DNA of 64,000 nucleotides, from contig NC_087063.1 in assembly GCF_963678635.1 (NCBI RefSeq), positions 4,936,580 through 5,000,579 of the forward strand, written 5' to 3'. This stretch comes from Symsagittifera roscoffensis. Lineage: Eukaryota; Xenacoelomorpha; Acoela; Convolutidae. Position 1 is the stretch's first letter. Every line of letters begins with the position of its first letter. Under the pieces are notes generated by a model that was not told where the DNA came from, did no database searches, and was given only the letters and a program-made list of their open reading frames with translations. Position numbers and translations under genes: made by a program. Shown one piece after another: positions 35,452 to 46,426 of the stretch.

Positions 35452-36259
35452 AAAAATCTGAATCCTTATTTGAAAAGTGTCTATCAAAAACATTTGACTT
35501 TTCTCGAGTTACTTTAAACGAAAAATTCCAATTGTTTTTCTTATCGATGAAATAGATGGTGACTCCTACTTTTGTTCAAAATTTTTTGGACGTTTTCATT
35601 GTTAAAAATAGAGTTATCCGACTAAGTAAAGGTCTCTTTAGATAAAATTACTCAATCAAAGAGTTTACTTTTGAACCAAGTTTTGAGTATCAAAGCTTTA
35701 AGCTTACTGCTGAATTACCACTCACAGGGAAAAAAATTTTGTTTATTATTAGAGTTTGAAATTGATCAAAAAGTCATTTGATAATATATCAAAAACTCTT
35801 TTTATCCCCTACCCATTTCCCAAAATTGGCAGAATTCCCCAGCAAAATTCTTTATTCCTTCCTTTCTTTAGGAATTTTCAAAGCTCAAAATCCTGCTTGA
35901 TCAGGTTTGGACTCAGGTTTTCCGAGATTTGCTTTGAAAAATTCATCAACTTTGAGTTATCCTCTCAAATTTACATCAAAATCAAAAAACTTGACTATCT
36001 TTTCAAAAATTACCAATTTCTCATTGATTACATATAAACAATTCAACCAAGTTGATGAAAAAAAATTTTTTGGAAATGCTGCTTGTTTGCTATTTTTTTT
36101 GTTAATTAAATCAGCAATTTTTCTCGTTTTCACAGCAAACGAAATTTGGACATTTTTTTGCGATTGCTTTTGTGTATATTTTTACTTAATTGGAAGAATT
36201 AAGTTCCTAAAAGAGTTCTCGTATTGGATACATCTCTATAAATTGAATTAATATTTTTG

Positions 36260-36370
36260 TGATTGGAAACGACAATGTGTAAAATATTCCTAAAAAGGAA
36301 CTTTGTTTCCAATCGGACACGACTTTAATTAGGAATTCCATAAAAGGAAGCTGAAATCTGATTGGACACG
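36260..36370. repeat. Short repeat with CCAAT/ATTGG cores
   Basis: Units of about 50 bp: ATTGGAAACGACAA, CCAATCGGACACGACTT and TGATTGGACACGACTA, each followed by CCTAAAAAGGAA or CCATAAAAGGAA-like sequence. It resembles a promoter-type repeat. Confidence 0.5.
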
Positions 36371-36601
36371 ACTACAGTCCAAATAATGAAAATCAATAAA
36401 ATTCATAGTAATAAAAACTATATAGATTTATATGTTAAGAACTATTCAAGTTGGAAAAAAAATCAATTTTGAAAAGATTCCTAATAAAAATATTCAATTA
36501 TCTTATGAAAATTTATTTGAAAAAAGCCAATCCGAGGGTCTGACATGATTTTCGACAGAACTAAAAAGTGTTGTTTGGGTTATTTAGGCAATAAAAACGT
36601 A

Positions 36602-36720
36602 ATTCCACCTGAAAAAATGATGTCATCACACTTTGGTTTTTAAAAAACACTAAAATTTGTAGAATATTTCTACCAGAGAAAATGACGTCATTATTCATTA
36701 AGTTCTAGAATATTCTAATT
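36602..36720. promoter_or_regulatory. CRE-like palindromes and a heat-shock-element-like site
   Basis: TGATGTCATCA (36618-36628) and TGACGTCA (36683-36690) are CRE/ATF-type palindromes 65 bases apart, within two imperfect repeats beginning CCACCTGAAAAAATGA and CTACCAGAGAAAATGA. TTCTAGAATATTCT (36703-36716) fits the heat-shock element pattern of alternating TTC/GAA. Function is inferred from the motifs only. Confidence 0.4.
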
Positions 36721-37992
36721 TTTAGAATCTACAGATTAAAGGCTCGAGTTTCATAAGAATTCATTACATATTAACATCTAGATTTTTCTTAATCTTCTAA
36801 AATCTAGAAACAACTAATTAAATTTTAACCAATCAGAAGTCAAGAGATAAATCTAAGGTGATGAGACTGATGGAAAAATTTGTGGATTTTTTTAAATTTG
36901 CTAGTTTTTCATATCTAAATAAAGATACTGAACCAAGATTGTGATTAAAAGGAATACTTTTCAAATCTTCAATTCTTCATCTTTCAAAAAAAAATTAAAA
37001 TAGTTTCAGTTTAACACAAAATCTCATTCTAAAAAACATCTCAGAAATTAAAAAAATCAACCAACTTAATGAGACAAGCTTTTCCCTTTGTTAATCAGAA
37101 TGACAGAATACTTCAAAACTTTTTGAATGATTTCAGATATTTTGGTTTTTAGAGAATGTAACCAAAATCTACTTTAAGCTAGTAACAAGATACGGCTGAA
37201 AAGACAAAAAACCATTTTATTTGGAAATCTACTACAAATTAGATCAATTCACCAGTATAAATACAATTTTTAGAAGAAACGGAAATTTATCCCAAAAGTT
37301 GAAGCCAATCATAATAAAACAGGCGAGTTATTGCATCCAGTTTGAAATGGGAACCTAAACTGTCAAGATTTGTAAATTTAATAAAATCTCCCGGTCTATC
37401 GAGCAAGTTATCGTAGATCTTTCAGAATGGAGAGAACTCGAGATTAAAAGAATTAAGGAATTTAGAAAAGTATTGGCTATGTCTAAGTCACCTACGAGAA
37501 AAAAATATGGGTTTTCATATGATTCAAAAGAAAAATCTTTTGATGAAATTGTTGATCTGTGATACGGAAATAATTTTCATTTGCTTAGAAGTGAACATTA
37601 ACTACGAAAGACTTTTTTTGAAAAAAAGAATGGTTGAATCTGACATCTTCTACAGAGATCCGAAGAAGTGTTTCAGTCCCTTAAAAATTTCCCTACATGA
37701 GTGGGGAAATTTGAAACAATTTTCGTTAGAAGGTACAAGAAAGGAAAATTGAAGGTTCAACAAGATAACTTAGCTCTGTTTAGAAGAAAATATGGTGTGG
37801 CACATGAAAACAAAAATGACAACGAACTCAAAAATTAACTCAATTTTTGTCTTTCTACACATTTTGTTTAAGTTTCCCATTTGTTTGTAAATAAGGTTTT
37901 CTTTTCGTTTGAATTAAGTGTTCCTTAACCAAAGCTTAGTTTGTAAAGATTTATGAGGGCAAATTACTAGGAAAACATTGTAAGACAGTTGG

Positions 37993-38328
37993 TTATTTTA
38001 TCAGAAAGCTTACATAGTCACTATTCACAGAACCATGACAATCAATAAAACAATCAGTAACCTTCAACAAATCAGATTCATATTTTGAATTTTGAACTTT
38101 TCGAATTCTGTCCAAAAACGCTGAACCATGAGTTTGTGTGGAAGCAAGTTTTTGATTAGAACTTAGATACCGTCTCTTGAATTTGTTCCGAATTACTCGT
38201 TTCTTTGCAATACTAGGTTTCTTTTCGGCTCCTTTCCATCGTAAGTTATGATGAACTGCTCGACTAAGCTGATTGAATACTTCTCCGCTTGATTTTACAA
38301 TACTTGAATGGAATCTCTGTTTGAACAA
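37993..38328 (-). CDS. Basic 111-codon ORF in the centre of the inverted-repeat element (hypothetical)
   Basis: Open frame starting FKQRFHSSIVKSSGEVFNQ and containing RWKGAEKKPSIAKKRV and NKFKRRYLSSNQKLAS. It is Lys/Arg-rich and not low-complexity, which is unusual for a chance ORF in this AT-rich sequence. No domain is recognised. It may be an exon, as the frame is open upstream of the first Met. The opposite strand has no comparable frame. Confidence 0.3.
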   Translation of the reverse strand: MFKQRFHSSIVKSSGEVFNQLSRAVHHNLRWKGAEKKPSIAKKRVIRNKFKRRYLSSNQKLASTQTHGSAFLDRIRKVQNSKYESDLLKVTDCFIDCHGSVNSDYVSFLIK

Positions 38329-40424
38329 ACTGTAAAGACAGTCAATTTCTTAATATATGTAAATAAATTTACATAATCTCTGCAAAAGTTGGCTAAAAGA
38401 TGTTCCTATTGAAACAAAATGGAGTTTACAATTCTCCAAAGAACAAAAAGAAATGTGGGTAGACACAAAATAGTCTTGACTTGTATGCATTTGTCGTGAA
38501 AATTGTTGGAAACAGAAAGAATTAGCGATTTTTACTTTAATCTGAATAAAAGCATGACACATAGCAGCCGCCATTAGGAAGAATAATTTTTGCAGAAAAT
38601 TAAGGATGTATACAGGAGACGAGACACCTACACAGTTTCCATATATCAAAACTCCGTATAAAAGCTTCCATATTTGGTACTGATTCCAATTATGGAAATC
38701 GCGATGACTCAACTTGTCTACTTCTATTTTCATTTAATCTAAAAACAATTTCTCACATTTTTCCTCATCTGATCAGTTTGCTCTTCGCAAATTTTCTTAA
38801 GAAAAGATACGAGTCCCATTTTTATCTCATAACATCAAACAAGAATTGAGAGATTTCTTTGGTTCCAAAAATCCTACAAGGAGAAAATTTATTTTGAACC
38901 CTGCTATCAACTATTAAGAATTAATGATTTGGGACAATTTGAAAATTCCCAACAGTTCTATCTTAGTGAAAAAGAAGGAGACGCAAAGTCTGCAATCCGC
39001 AAAAACGTTATTCACGATGCTGAAAACATTGGACTCGTACCTATTCATGAAGCCAAATCTAGCAAAGTATCAACTATGGATTAGAAGCTCGACATCTGTA
39101 ATAGAGTATATGAAAAAGCAACATACAACATGAGGAGGGTGTGTGTCTCAATCAAAAAGTACAGTACGACTTAGCCACCCTACATTCAGATTCAACTCTT
39201 CACTGCACAAGAGAATGAAGTAATGAACCAAGTTGCCTATTTCAAATTTACTTTGAAAGAATTCAAAGAACTGTCCCCTATTTTGGGAGAATTTATGTTT
39301 GTTGATAATTGTAAACCTCAGTAATGCCTTGTGTGATATTTTGTATGTTTGGAAAATCATTGGTTCAAAACTTCTTTTTCTCATTGAAAAGTTCATTTAG
39401 AGCTACGATATTTGAGGAAAAGTCAGACAAAACATACAATTTAATCAAAAATGACATAAAACACTAACCAATTGTCAAGTGATTTTCCAGTATTTAATTA
39501 AGAAATTACAGAAAAACTTATTTCATTACTGCAATTATCAAAATTTTAGTAAAATTTGTCTTATTTGAACACAATTACAAACAAAAATGTATATTTAGTT
39601 GAAAACAATTTCATTATTATTTCGAACTTCTGAACTTCATTGGTTGTTTTCATTTTTTGTTGCCATAATTTGAGGTTTTGATTGGCTACATGAAATTCCT
39701 AAAAATTAAGTAGTCTCTAAACGAGTCAAAAACATTTAATTGAGATTGTTATTACAAAATAAATTAAAAGAGGTGCAACAATTCGAGTTTTTTCAAGTTT
39801 TTTTGCTTATTTCAGAGAGGAATATGTTTCTATCAAATGTTATTAATGTCTGAAATGGACATTCATCAAATTTTAGGGTTGACCTAAACCAAAAAACTAC
39901 AAGAGGATTGGAGAGGTGATAAAAATGGAGAATGTATTAGTCTTAACTTGTATAGAAACAAGATGGAGAGGAGATTCAGAATTTTGTTGAAAAGATGGAG
40001 AGGTGATTCAGAAAAGAAGAGTTTAGCCAAATTTAGTCACAATGTTTTTATTTGGAAGAGTTATTTCTCAGATTGAGTGATCGTTCAGTAAAAAAACAAT
40101 GGAAGAGCCAATGAAACAGCATTTTGATTACTGTTTTGAATTTGATACAAATGCATAATCTAGATTTGTCAGATTATCTTTTAATTGACTATTCAAACTT
40201 AGAAAACTTCCAGTTATTTTCACTACAATATACCAAAAAAATGATAAAAATGTATACTTTAGTAACTATTTTTTTCACTGGTAAGAATTAGAAAAAAAAC
40301 GAAAAAATTTTGAACGAAATTTCAAATTTTGAATTGAATATCGAAAAAGTAATATTAACCAAACAACAAATCTCAATTTTCTCACTCTGATGTCAATCGT
40401 ATATGTTAATTATGTTGGAAGATT

Positions 40425-40787
40425 TCAATAAAATTGCTTTATTGGAAGTTTCATAAACATAGTTTGGTTTTGATCTTCAAAACCTGTGAATACTTCATTC
40501 TGATTGGTTATTACCACAAATATTACCTGTGAAGGAACGCTCGATCGTTTGATATCAAAACTATTGAAAAATCTATGAGACGTAGAGCTAAATTCTGATT
40601 GGCTGACATTAAATTTGTTGAAATTTCCATGACCAGTGAAGCTCGAGTCTGATTCGTTAATAGCAAAACAGATAAAAATTTCCCAATAAGTAATGCTCGA
40701 TTCCGATTGGTTAATAGCAAATCTTTTGAAAACTCCATGGTTAGATTGGATGAATTTTATTTCAGCTAGGATAAATAGCAGATCCAT
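40425..40787 (-). CDS. 120-codon ORF with 18-residue repeats (hypothetical)
   Basis: It starts MDLLFILAEIKF and contains repeats FAINQSESSITYWEIFIC, FAINESDSSFTGHGNFNK and FNVSQSEFSSTSHRFFNS, plus a shorter fourth. The DNA units are 48-54 bp, all multiples of three, so the frame stays open. On the opposite strand the same units give CCAAT/ATTGG boxes upstream of the zinc-finger ORF. It could be a repetitive protein, or the frame could be a by-product of the promoter array. The left arm keeps the first 40 codons only. Confidence 0.3.
   Translation of the reverse strand: MDLLFILAEIKFIQSNHGVFKRFAINQSESSITYWEIFICFAINESDSSFTGHGNFNKFNVSQSEFSSTSHRFFNSFDIKRSSVPSQVIFVVITNQNEVFTGFEDQNQTMFMKLPIKQFY
40485..40760 (+). 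promoter_or_regulatory. Tandem CCAAT-box array upstream of the zinc-finger ORF
   Basis: About five units of roughly 50 bp share GCTCGA (40539, 40641, 40695; GCTAAA at 40587) followed by CTGATTGG, CTGATTCG or CCGATTGG. The inverted CCAAT core is intact in three units. The array ends 190 bases before the zinc-finger ATG. Confidence 0.5.
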
Positions 40788-43412
40788 TGTGATTTTATTT
40801 CACGTTAAAAACAATTGGTTAAGAAATTAACAAAACCTTTTTTTGTTTACTTTTTTTTCACTTTTGAAGTATTCAACTCTTCTTTTCTAAAAACTTTGGA
40901 CATTCTGAACCTCCCATTTTTTCTCAAGTTCTTTCTTTACTTATTTCAATGCCGTCACTGAAATGAAACGAAAGAGTTGCTTGTCTTGAATGTGGTAGAG
41001 AACACACACGTAAGGATGCGTCGAGACTTCGTAAGCACTGTGGTGTTTTAAAGTGTTCCAATTGTAACTTTTATACATATAGCAGCAAGGAACTCATTAA
41101 TCATATCAAGAAGAATCAGTGTTCTTGTCAAGATAAAATTATTTATGGAAAGGACGCTCAGCAGTATCGAAACACACTCCAAGGTAAGGTAAAATCAATA
41201 CAATTTCAATAAAAACAGGAGAAATTACTTTGAATAATAGTTTTTATTGAATCTGAAAAGTCTGTACAATTGTGATAAATTAGATAAATTCTAGAAAAAA
41301 TTGAACCGCTTTTTCATCAATTTTCTTGATCTGTCATTCAATTGTTTTTTCAAAGGTTCTGACTGATGATAAAACCAGCAACAATCGAGTTCAAACTGTC
41401 GTGAAATTTTCAATGGAAATCGATCCAAAAATCTTTAATCTACGGTAAAAAAATTCCATTGGCTGCAAGTTTGCGGAGATTTTGTTGCAATAAATTTGTA
41501 GTAAAATTGAATAAAACACGCCAATGAAAGCTTAAGTATTTATTGAAATATTATAAAAAACTGGATGTTTATAAAACATCGATCGACTAATTGAAAGGTT
41601 TCGCCTAGTTACTATTGTAAAGTTTTCCTTGTTTAGTTTAGTGCCTGTAAAATTATTCATAGAGTAGTGAAATTTTAAGCAGATAATGGGGATTGATTTA
41701 TTCAGAATTATGGTTTTCTACTGGTTCATAAAACAAATTGAGAATTGACCTAGAAAAGATTTAAGAAATATATGTTTTTGCTAACCTTTGAATTCAATTT
41801 AATATTATACTACACTCTCAACCAAAATTGTACTTCAAAATAGAAACTCAGAGTTGAAAAAGCAACATACAGTTATCAGATTGAGAAAATCTTTTGAAGT
41901 TTTTTTTCAAAAGGATTTTTGAAATTAATTCTGTTTCGGACTTTTGAATGTTCGTTGAAATGATTTATTTTCTAGCTAAAATTCAATTTTCAATTAAAAT
42001 ATTGTTCAAATTGGACTAAATTGGAGGATAGTAGATGAAACAGAAACTGAAAAAATAGTAATTTGAGATAGAAATTCAATTTATTTTATTAGGTGCTTTG
42101 AGATGAGTTTTCTGAAATTTAGCTTATAAATTATATCTTGAGGAAAAAATCCAACAAAAAAGTGTAAGACTTGGAAAGATAATGTGGAGATTGCCGAAGA
42201 TTTCTAATCAAACTGATACTTTAGCAGAACCAAGTGTAAGATCTCTAATTATATGAATTTTAACATGAAATATTTCAATTAGCCAAACACAGTAAAAGTT
42301 TTGTTCTGGTTAGCTTCAATTTTTTTTTCATTTAGAAAATTTTGCGGAACTATAGAGTTTTCTGCTTAGTAAGTTTCGCAAAACACTGCTTAAAAAACTC
42401 AATTGTTACAGTTTCCACCCTGATTTCTTTTCCTAAATCGACTTTTTAAAAAAGCGATCTTTTAGAAGTTTTTAAATGTTGCAGAAATATGGAACTAAAA
42501 TCCCTTGCGTTTTTCTTCTTCCGAAGGTTTTCAGATTATAAACAATAGAGCAGTTCTTAAATTATTCTAAGAAATCAACATGAAAAAAACCTTTAAATTC
42601 TCAGTTTATACAAGTGCTTTCGAATGCTTGAATTAGCACCGATTCTTTCTCACTTAGACATTTTTGAGAAAACTTCCGACAAAAATCAAGAATAAAAGCG
42701 ACTTAATAGTTTTTGCACAAAAAAAGATAGTTAATGGTGCCAAAATCTTCTGCTTATGCTAAAATAGTTTAACAAAGCAAGTCAATTAGGGAACCTAAGG
42801 GGGAAATTGTACAAATTACATGGTAATAATTGGACGTTATCAGTTCTAATTTTATCTCTGCCAGCAAATTGTTTGTTCAATTGATACTATTTTCTCCCAA
42901 ATTCCCCAATTCTGAATAAATTTTCTTGCAAAGTGAGTTCAATAGCGAAAGCATGTAATAAATAGGATAAACTCGAAACATAGAAAGTTTATACGGAAAA
43001 ATCGTGAAAATATTATTGTAGAAGCAACAGAGAGATAGTCATCAGTTTTGAAAAATAATTTGTTGAATATCATACAATCTAAGATAGTTTTAAGAAAAAT
43101 TTATCCCATTTTCAGTCAATTTTAGCGGTAAAATGCTCATTTTTCATCAATGATCTGAAACTTATTAATATTAATGTTGTTAAAAACGTCTCAAAAATTG
43201 TAATTTTTGTTCAAGTTTGGGTTAAGCTTTAAAAAAAACTGAGAAGGAATTGATTGGATCATGGAGTTTGATCTGGAAATTTCAATGAATATTGCCCTTA
43301 TTGTTCATTTGATTGAGATTTTTAAGTAATTTCTCCTTGAATTGAACAAAAAACCAGTTAATTACACAGATGAAAGGTTAAAAACTTTGGATAGATTTGA
43401 CTAATTTTTTAT
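40671..43412. repeat. Right arm of the long inverted repeat
   Basis: Reverse complement of 32808-35447, slightly longer through small insertions. The outer end lies 111 bases before exon 4 of the CTLD gene, so the element nearly abuts the exon but leaves its TTTTTCAG acceptor intact. Confidence 0.85.
40949..41448 (+). pseudogene. Small two-exon zinc-finger protein, right-arm copy
   Basis: An ATG at 40949 opens MPSLK, then an in-frame TGA (40964-40966), where the left-arm copy reads through as LNRNG. The rest is clear: VACLECGREHTRKDASRLRK ending HC, and KCSNC followed by ELINHIKKNQC. This gives two Cys-x2-Cys...His/Cys fingers with basic surroundings, suited to DNA or RNA binding. A donor AAG|GTAAAATC (after 41188) and an acceptor TTTTTTCAAAG (41355) join in phase 0 to a second exon, VLTDDKTSNNRVQTVV...FNLR, ending at TAA 41446-41448. 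The predicted product is about 110 residues. It faces outward. The family is not recognised. Confidence 0.5.
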
Positions 43413-43523
43413 ATATATAAATGAATCAAACAAACCTATAAATATTATTAATATTGAAACGTATTTTTTAGCATGATCAACTAATTCCTCTGAAGTAAAC
43501 AAAAAAATTTTGAACTTTTTCAG

Positions 43524-43636
43524 CCAGCATGTCCCGAAGATTTCGTTGCAAAAAGAAATGGGGTCAAAAAAAGCTGCGTTCATTTTGCTTGTAACAGTAT
43601 ATCCAATCTACAAGAGGCACAGGAATACTGTTCAAG
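43524..43636 (+). CDS. Secreted CTLD protein, exon 4 (start of CTLD2)
   Basis: After TTTTTCAG the exon reads PACPEDFVAKRNGVKKSC..., then FACNSISNLQEAQEYCSR, and ends AG|GTAAGA. It starts in phase 0, matching the end of exon 3, and closely resembles exon a of the upstream paralogue (CPEDF, KKSCVH, AQEYCS). It therefore begins a second CTLD, whose other two exons must lie beyond element B, outside the window. Intron 3 is 12.7 kb because of the inverted-repeat element. Confidence 0.75.
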
Positions 43637-44608
43637 GTAAGACGTTTCTAAGAACAAGTTAAAATCCTCTCACTTCGAAAGAACTCACGAAGGTGCAAGA
43701 AGGCGCTGACTTGGTTTTATCCAAATTTTCTAGCCATTAAAAAAATGATTATTTTACATGTGATGAATATAAATTTTTGACAGTGATAGATTTTCTCATT
43801 GTTATGAGACAGAGCGTTGAATTTTTCATAAGCGTCAGGGTAGATCCATAATACAAATTCGAATGCTTAAAAATAATTTTAAGAATGAAAGTTAAAGGAA
43901 TTCATTTGTTTTTGTTGGCGTATCATCATATTATCCTATTTCAGGTTGACCTCCAAAAGGTTTTTTTTTCGCATAGAAAAAAAAGAAATGGCGTGAACAA
44001 AAATTTATCTCAATGAAAAAAATGATAAAAAAGAGTCAAAACATGATAAATTATGCAACAGGATTTTTTGGAACTCGCAAAAGCAATAAGCCTCGTTTTT
44101 CTCGATGTATGTTATGATTAATATGCACGGTTTTAGCTGAAATCTCGGATTGAAAGACTTTTTTGAGTCAATGACAAAATGGTTGCGATTTACAGAGAGA
44201 GTTCCATAAGCCGCTTCTAGTTTGATTGTTTCGTTCTTTCGACAAAACTATTGTTTATGAATGGTCCCGTTTCTTAAATTAATTTAAAAAAATAACAATT
44301 TTAAAATCCAGAATTCGAATCTGAGCGTTTTCGGCGCTGTCCCGACTCATAACTACAAAAATTAGCAACTTGATATGATGGCACACAAAACTGTTTAACA
44401 TCCATCTATATGTTCAAAACTATTCAGACACTTTCAGCATTTTAAAGCGTGCGCGCAAAAACATCTCACAAGCTGTAAAACATTAAAATTTTATTTAAAC
44501 GATTTAACAAAATTAAAGTGTCTTAACATGCAAGAGTCTTATGCAACTCAAAATTTGCCAAATTTAGACTTAGAATTGCGACTAAATAAAAAGTGAACAA
44601 GACAATCA
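43637..44608. other. Start of intron 4, before element B
   Basis: AT-rich. A possible acceptor TATTTCAG near 43944 is not followed by a CTLD-like frame. Nothing else was recognised. Confidence 0.4.
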
Positions 44609-44985
44609 TGAGTTATGTACGGTTGACTGTACTAATAGAGTAATTTCGGATAAAGTACACCGTCTGCTCGTCACGCTATCCTATTTTCAGCAGGATAGAT
44701 TCGTGCAACGTCTTAGTCTAATACCGATCTTGATCATACTCTTGTATCTCCTAGTCTCAAAAGATCTAAAGTATACTGGTCTATCCGAGTTAGTTTCCAG
44801 AAGGAGAACAACTGTATTCTAAGTTTATTTCAAATTGCTCTGGTGCTAAAACTACAAGTAGTTTCAGCACTTATAAATAAAAGTAAATGTTAGTTATGGA
44901 GTATGATTGCTTAGTTAAGAAAGTTTTTAGAATTAGAGATATATATTTCTAACCAATTATAAATTCTAGTTTAGAATTGGTTCCA
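44609..44985 (-). repeat. 3' LTR of element B
   Basis: 377 bp. On the minus strand it starts TGGAACCAATTC and ends GTACATAACTCA. It shares with the A LTRs the start, the end, the hairpin (one mismatch) and the block GACGAGCAGACGGTGTAC, but is clearly more divergent than the A pair is from each other. The flanking ATCA (44605-44608) is one half of the expected target duplication. Confidence 0.9.
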
Positions 44986-46426
44986 CACATCCGGGGATTA
45001 GAGAGTTTTTAGTTTCTATTGTTTTTATTGTAGTGAAGGACGGTTGATGTAGGTTCTTTTGGAAGTTGATGACGGTTGATGTAGGTTCTTTTGGGGGAAG
45101 AAGAAGTGTGGCTGTTGGTGTTTGACGGGTGAAGATTGTCATGTTCGTACTTGTAGATGGGTTTCGTTGATCGTGGTAGTCATGTGTGATTGTGTCAAGA
45201 CTTCTGATCGATGCAATGATGTATCGATTTTGTCAAGTTTGGAGCGAGACTGCGTGCAGGTTGGAGTTTTACTTGGTTTCGATGTTGGATCCAGACTTTA
45301 AATCCTTTGAGGTAGTGACTTTAGGCAGCAAATCAAATAAAATTGCCATTCCGAAGTTGGAATGTGATTTTTATGTCGTCTCCTTGGCTGCTCGTCTTTT
45401 GGGCTAAATGAAATCTATACATACTGCATTTATCTTTTACAAATATAAATTACTGTGTTAATTTTAGTTTTAATTATAATTTGTTATTAATAGTTATCGC
45501 AAAAGCGTTTTGCTCAGGACGTCTCTCTGGTTGGTGAGGCAAGGAGTGGGGTGTAATTTTGAGATCTCTTTGTGCTGTTTGATCTCTTTGTGTTCAACCT
45601 TTTGTTTCGCTTTTATCATTTGTTTTTTCTCTTTTTGTTTTGGTTTTGCCCTTTTCTCAAAAATCGAATCTTTTGGTTTGGTTTTGTCTTTCGACTTTTT
45701 TGTGTTTTATTCAATTGTGGTAAGAGTTGAAAGTGGTCTTTAAAAGTTAGTGCATCCAGTTTTAATCTGGTTTTGGTCTGGTTTGGGTACCGCTGGCTTT
45801 TCTTTCTTAATCATGCTATTAGTTTGCGGTTTTGTGACGTTAGTAAGGTGCGTCGGTTATTGTAGTTTACCAAATAATTCCTTCCAACCGGGTTAAATGA
45901 AAGTTTGAAGCGTGTGAAAACTGGTTAGAGATGTTATCAGTGAAAGTTAAAATTCAAAACTCACTCTGTAAACAATTCTTCGTGGGCGAGCTGTGTGATT
46001 GTGGAAAGATTTTATGGGCGGCGAGTGAATGATTCGAATCTTATAAAAGAAGCGTCTTGTAAAAAGGTCAGTACTTGCATTAATTTATCTGCACTTTTTC
46101 AAGAATTTACTGCGTTGAAGTTTCAATTTTTGCTGCTGTTGGGAAATTTTAATTCATAAATTTACTGCTTTATAAAATATTTTTTTTTCATTCGGGGTTA
46201 TTTTTTAATTTACTGCTTTTTGTGAGAAATTTTACTGCTATTTTAAATTTTACTGCAATTTGTTAATACGAGTTTCGAAGTTTTAAGAAAGAAGTTTCAA
46301 TTTTTTGTTTGTTTTTGTTTGTTTTAGATCATGGTGTGATGAGATCTAAAAAGAAAATGAAACCTTTATAAAAAATGATTAGTTGTGTTTTGAATTTATT
46401 AGTGAAAATTACACATATATATTTAC
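44986..46426 (-). other. 3' non-coding region of element B (copy 1) with TTTACTGC repeats
   Basis: No conserved ORF. Contains a 32-bp-spaced direct repeat (GACGGTTGATGTAGGTTC at 45039 and 45071) and five TTTACTGC (GCAGTAAA on the coding strand) at 46106, 46161, 46209, 46231 and 46249. The block 45813-46330 recurs at 51075-51600. Confidence 0.6.

Larger units (their letters stand above)
35448..40424. other. Centre of the inverted-repeat element: decayed coding pieces
   Basis: No intact gene. Coding-like pieces on the + strand, unrecognised: 37372-37558 (LSEWRELEIKRIKEFRK), about 38390-38470 (VPIETKWSLQFSKEQKEMW), 38834-39084 (83 codons with QQFYLSEKEGDAKSAIRK) running on after stops to about 39320, and about 39890-40070 with a repeated RWRGDSE-like motif. 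On the - strand, 37993-38328 (111 codons, basic, with RWKGAEKKPSIAKKRV) is also possible. These may be remains of one transposon protein, but no transposase signature is visible. Confidence 0.4.
32808..43412. mobile_element. Large inverted-repeat element, 10.6 kb, in intron 3
   Basis: Left arm 32808-35447 and right arm 40671-43412 are reverse complements, about 90% alike by eye, flanking a 5.2-kb centre. The outer limits are where the sequences stop matching (GATTTGACTAATTTTT). The inner limits are where a CCAAT repeat array remains only on the right. No target duplication was found, so this may be a DNA transposon with long terminal inverted repeats or an inverted segmental duplication. Genes in the arms face outward (zinc finger) and inward (MDLLFIL ORF). 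The centre has degenerate coding pieces on both strands. Confidence 0.7.

Noticed and set aside
43921-44030. Possible next CTLD exon after TATTTCAG at 43944
   Set aside because: The frame after the AG has no CTLD-like residues and soon stops.
45186-45743. Plus-strand ORFs of 73 and 77 codons in the 3' region of element B
   Set aside because: They are antisense to the element and not kept in element A.
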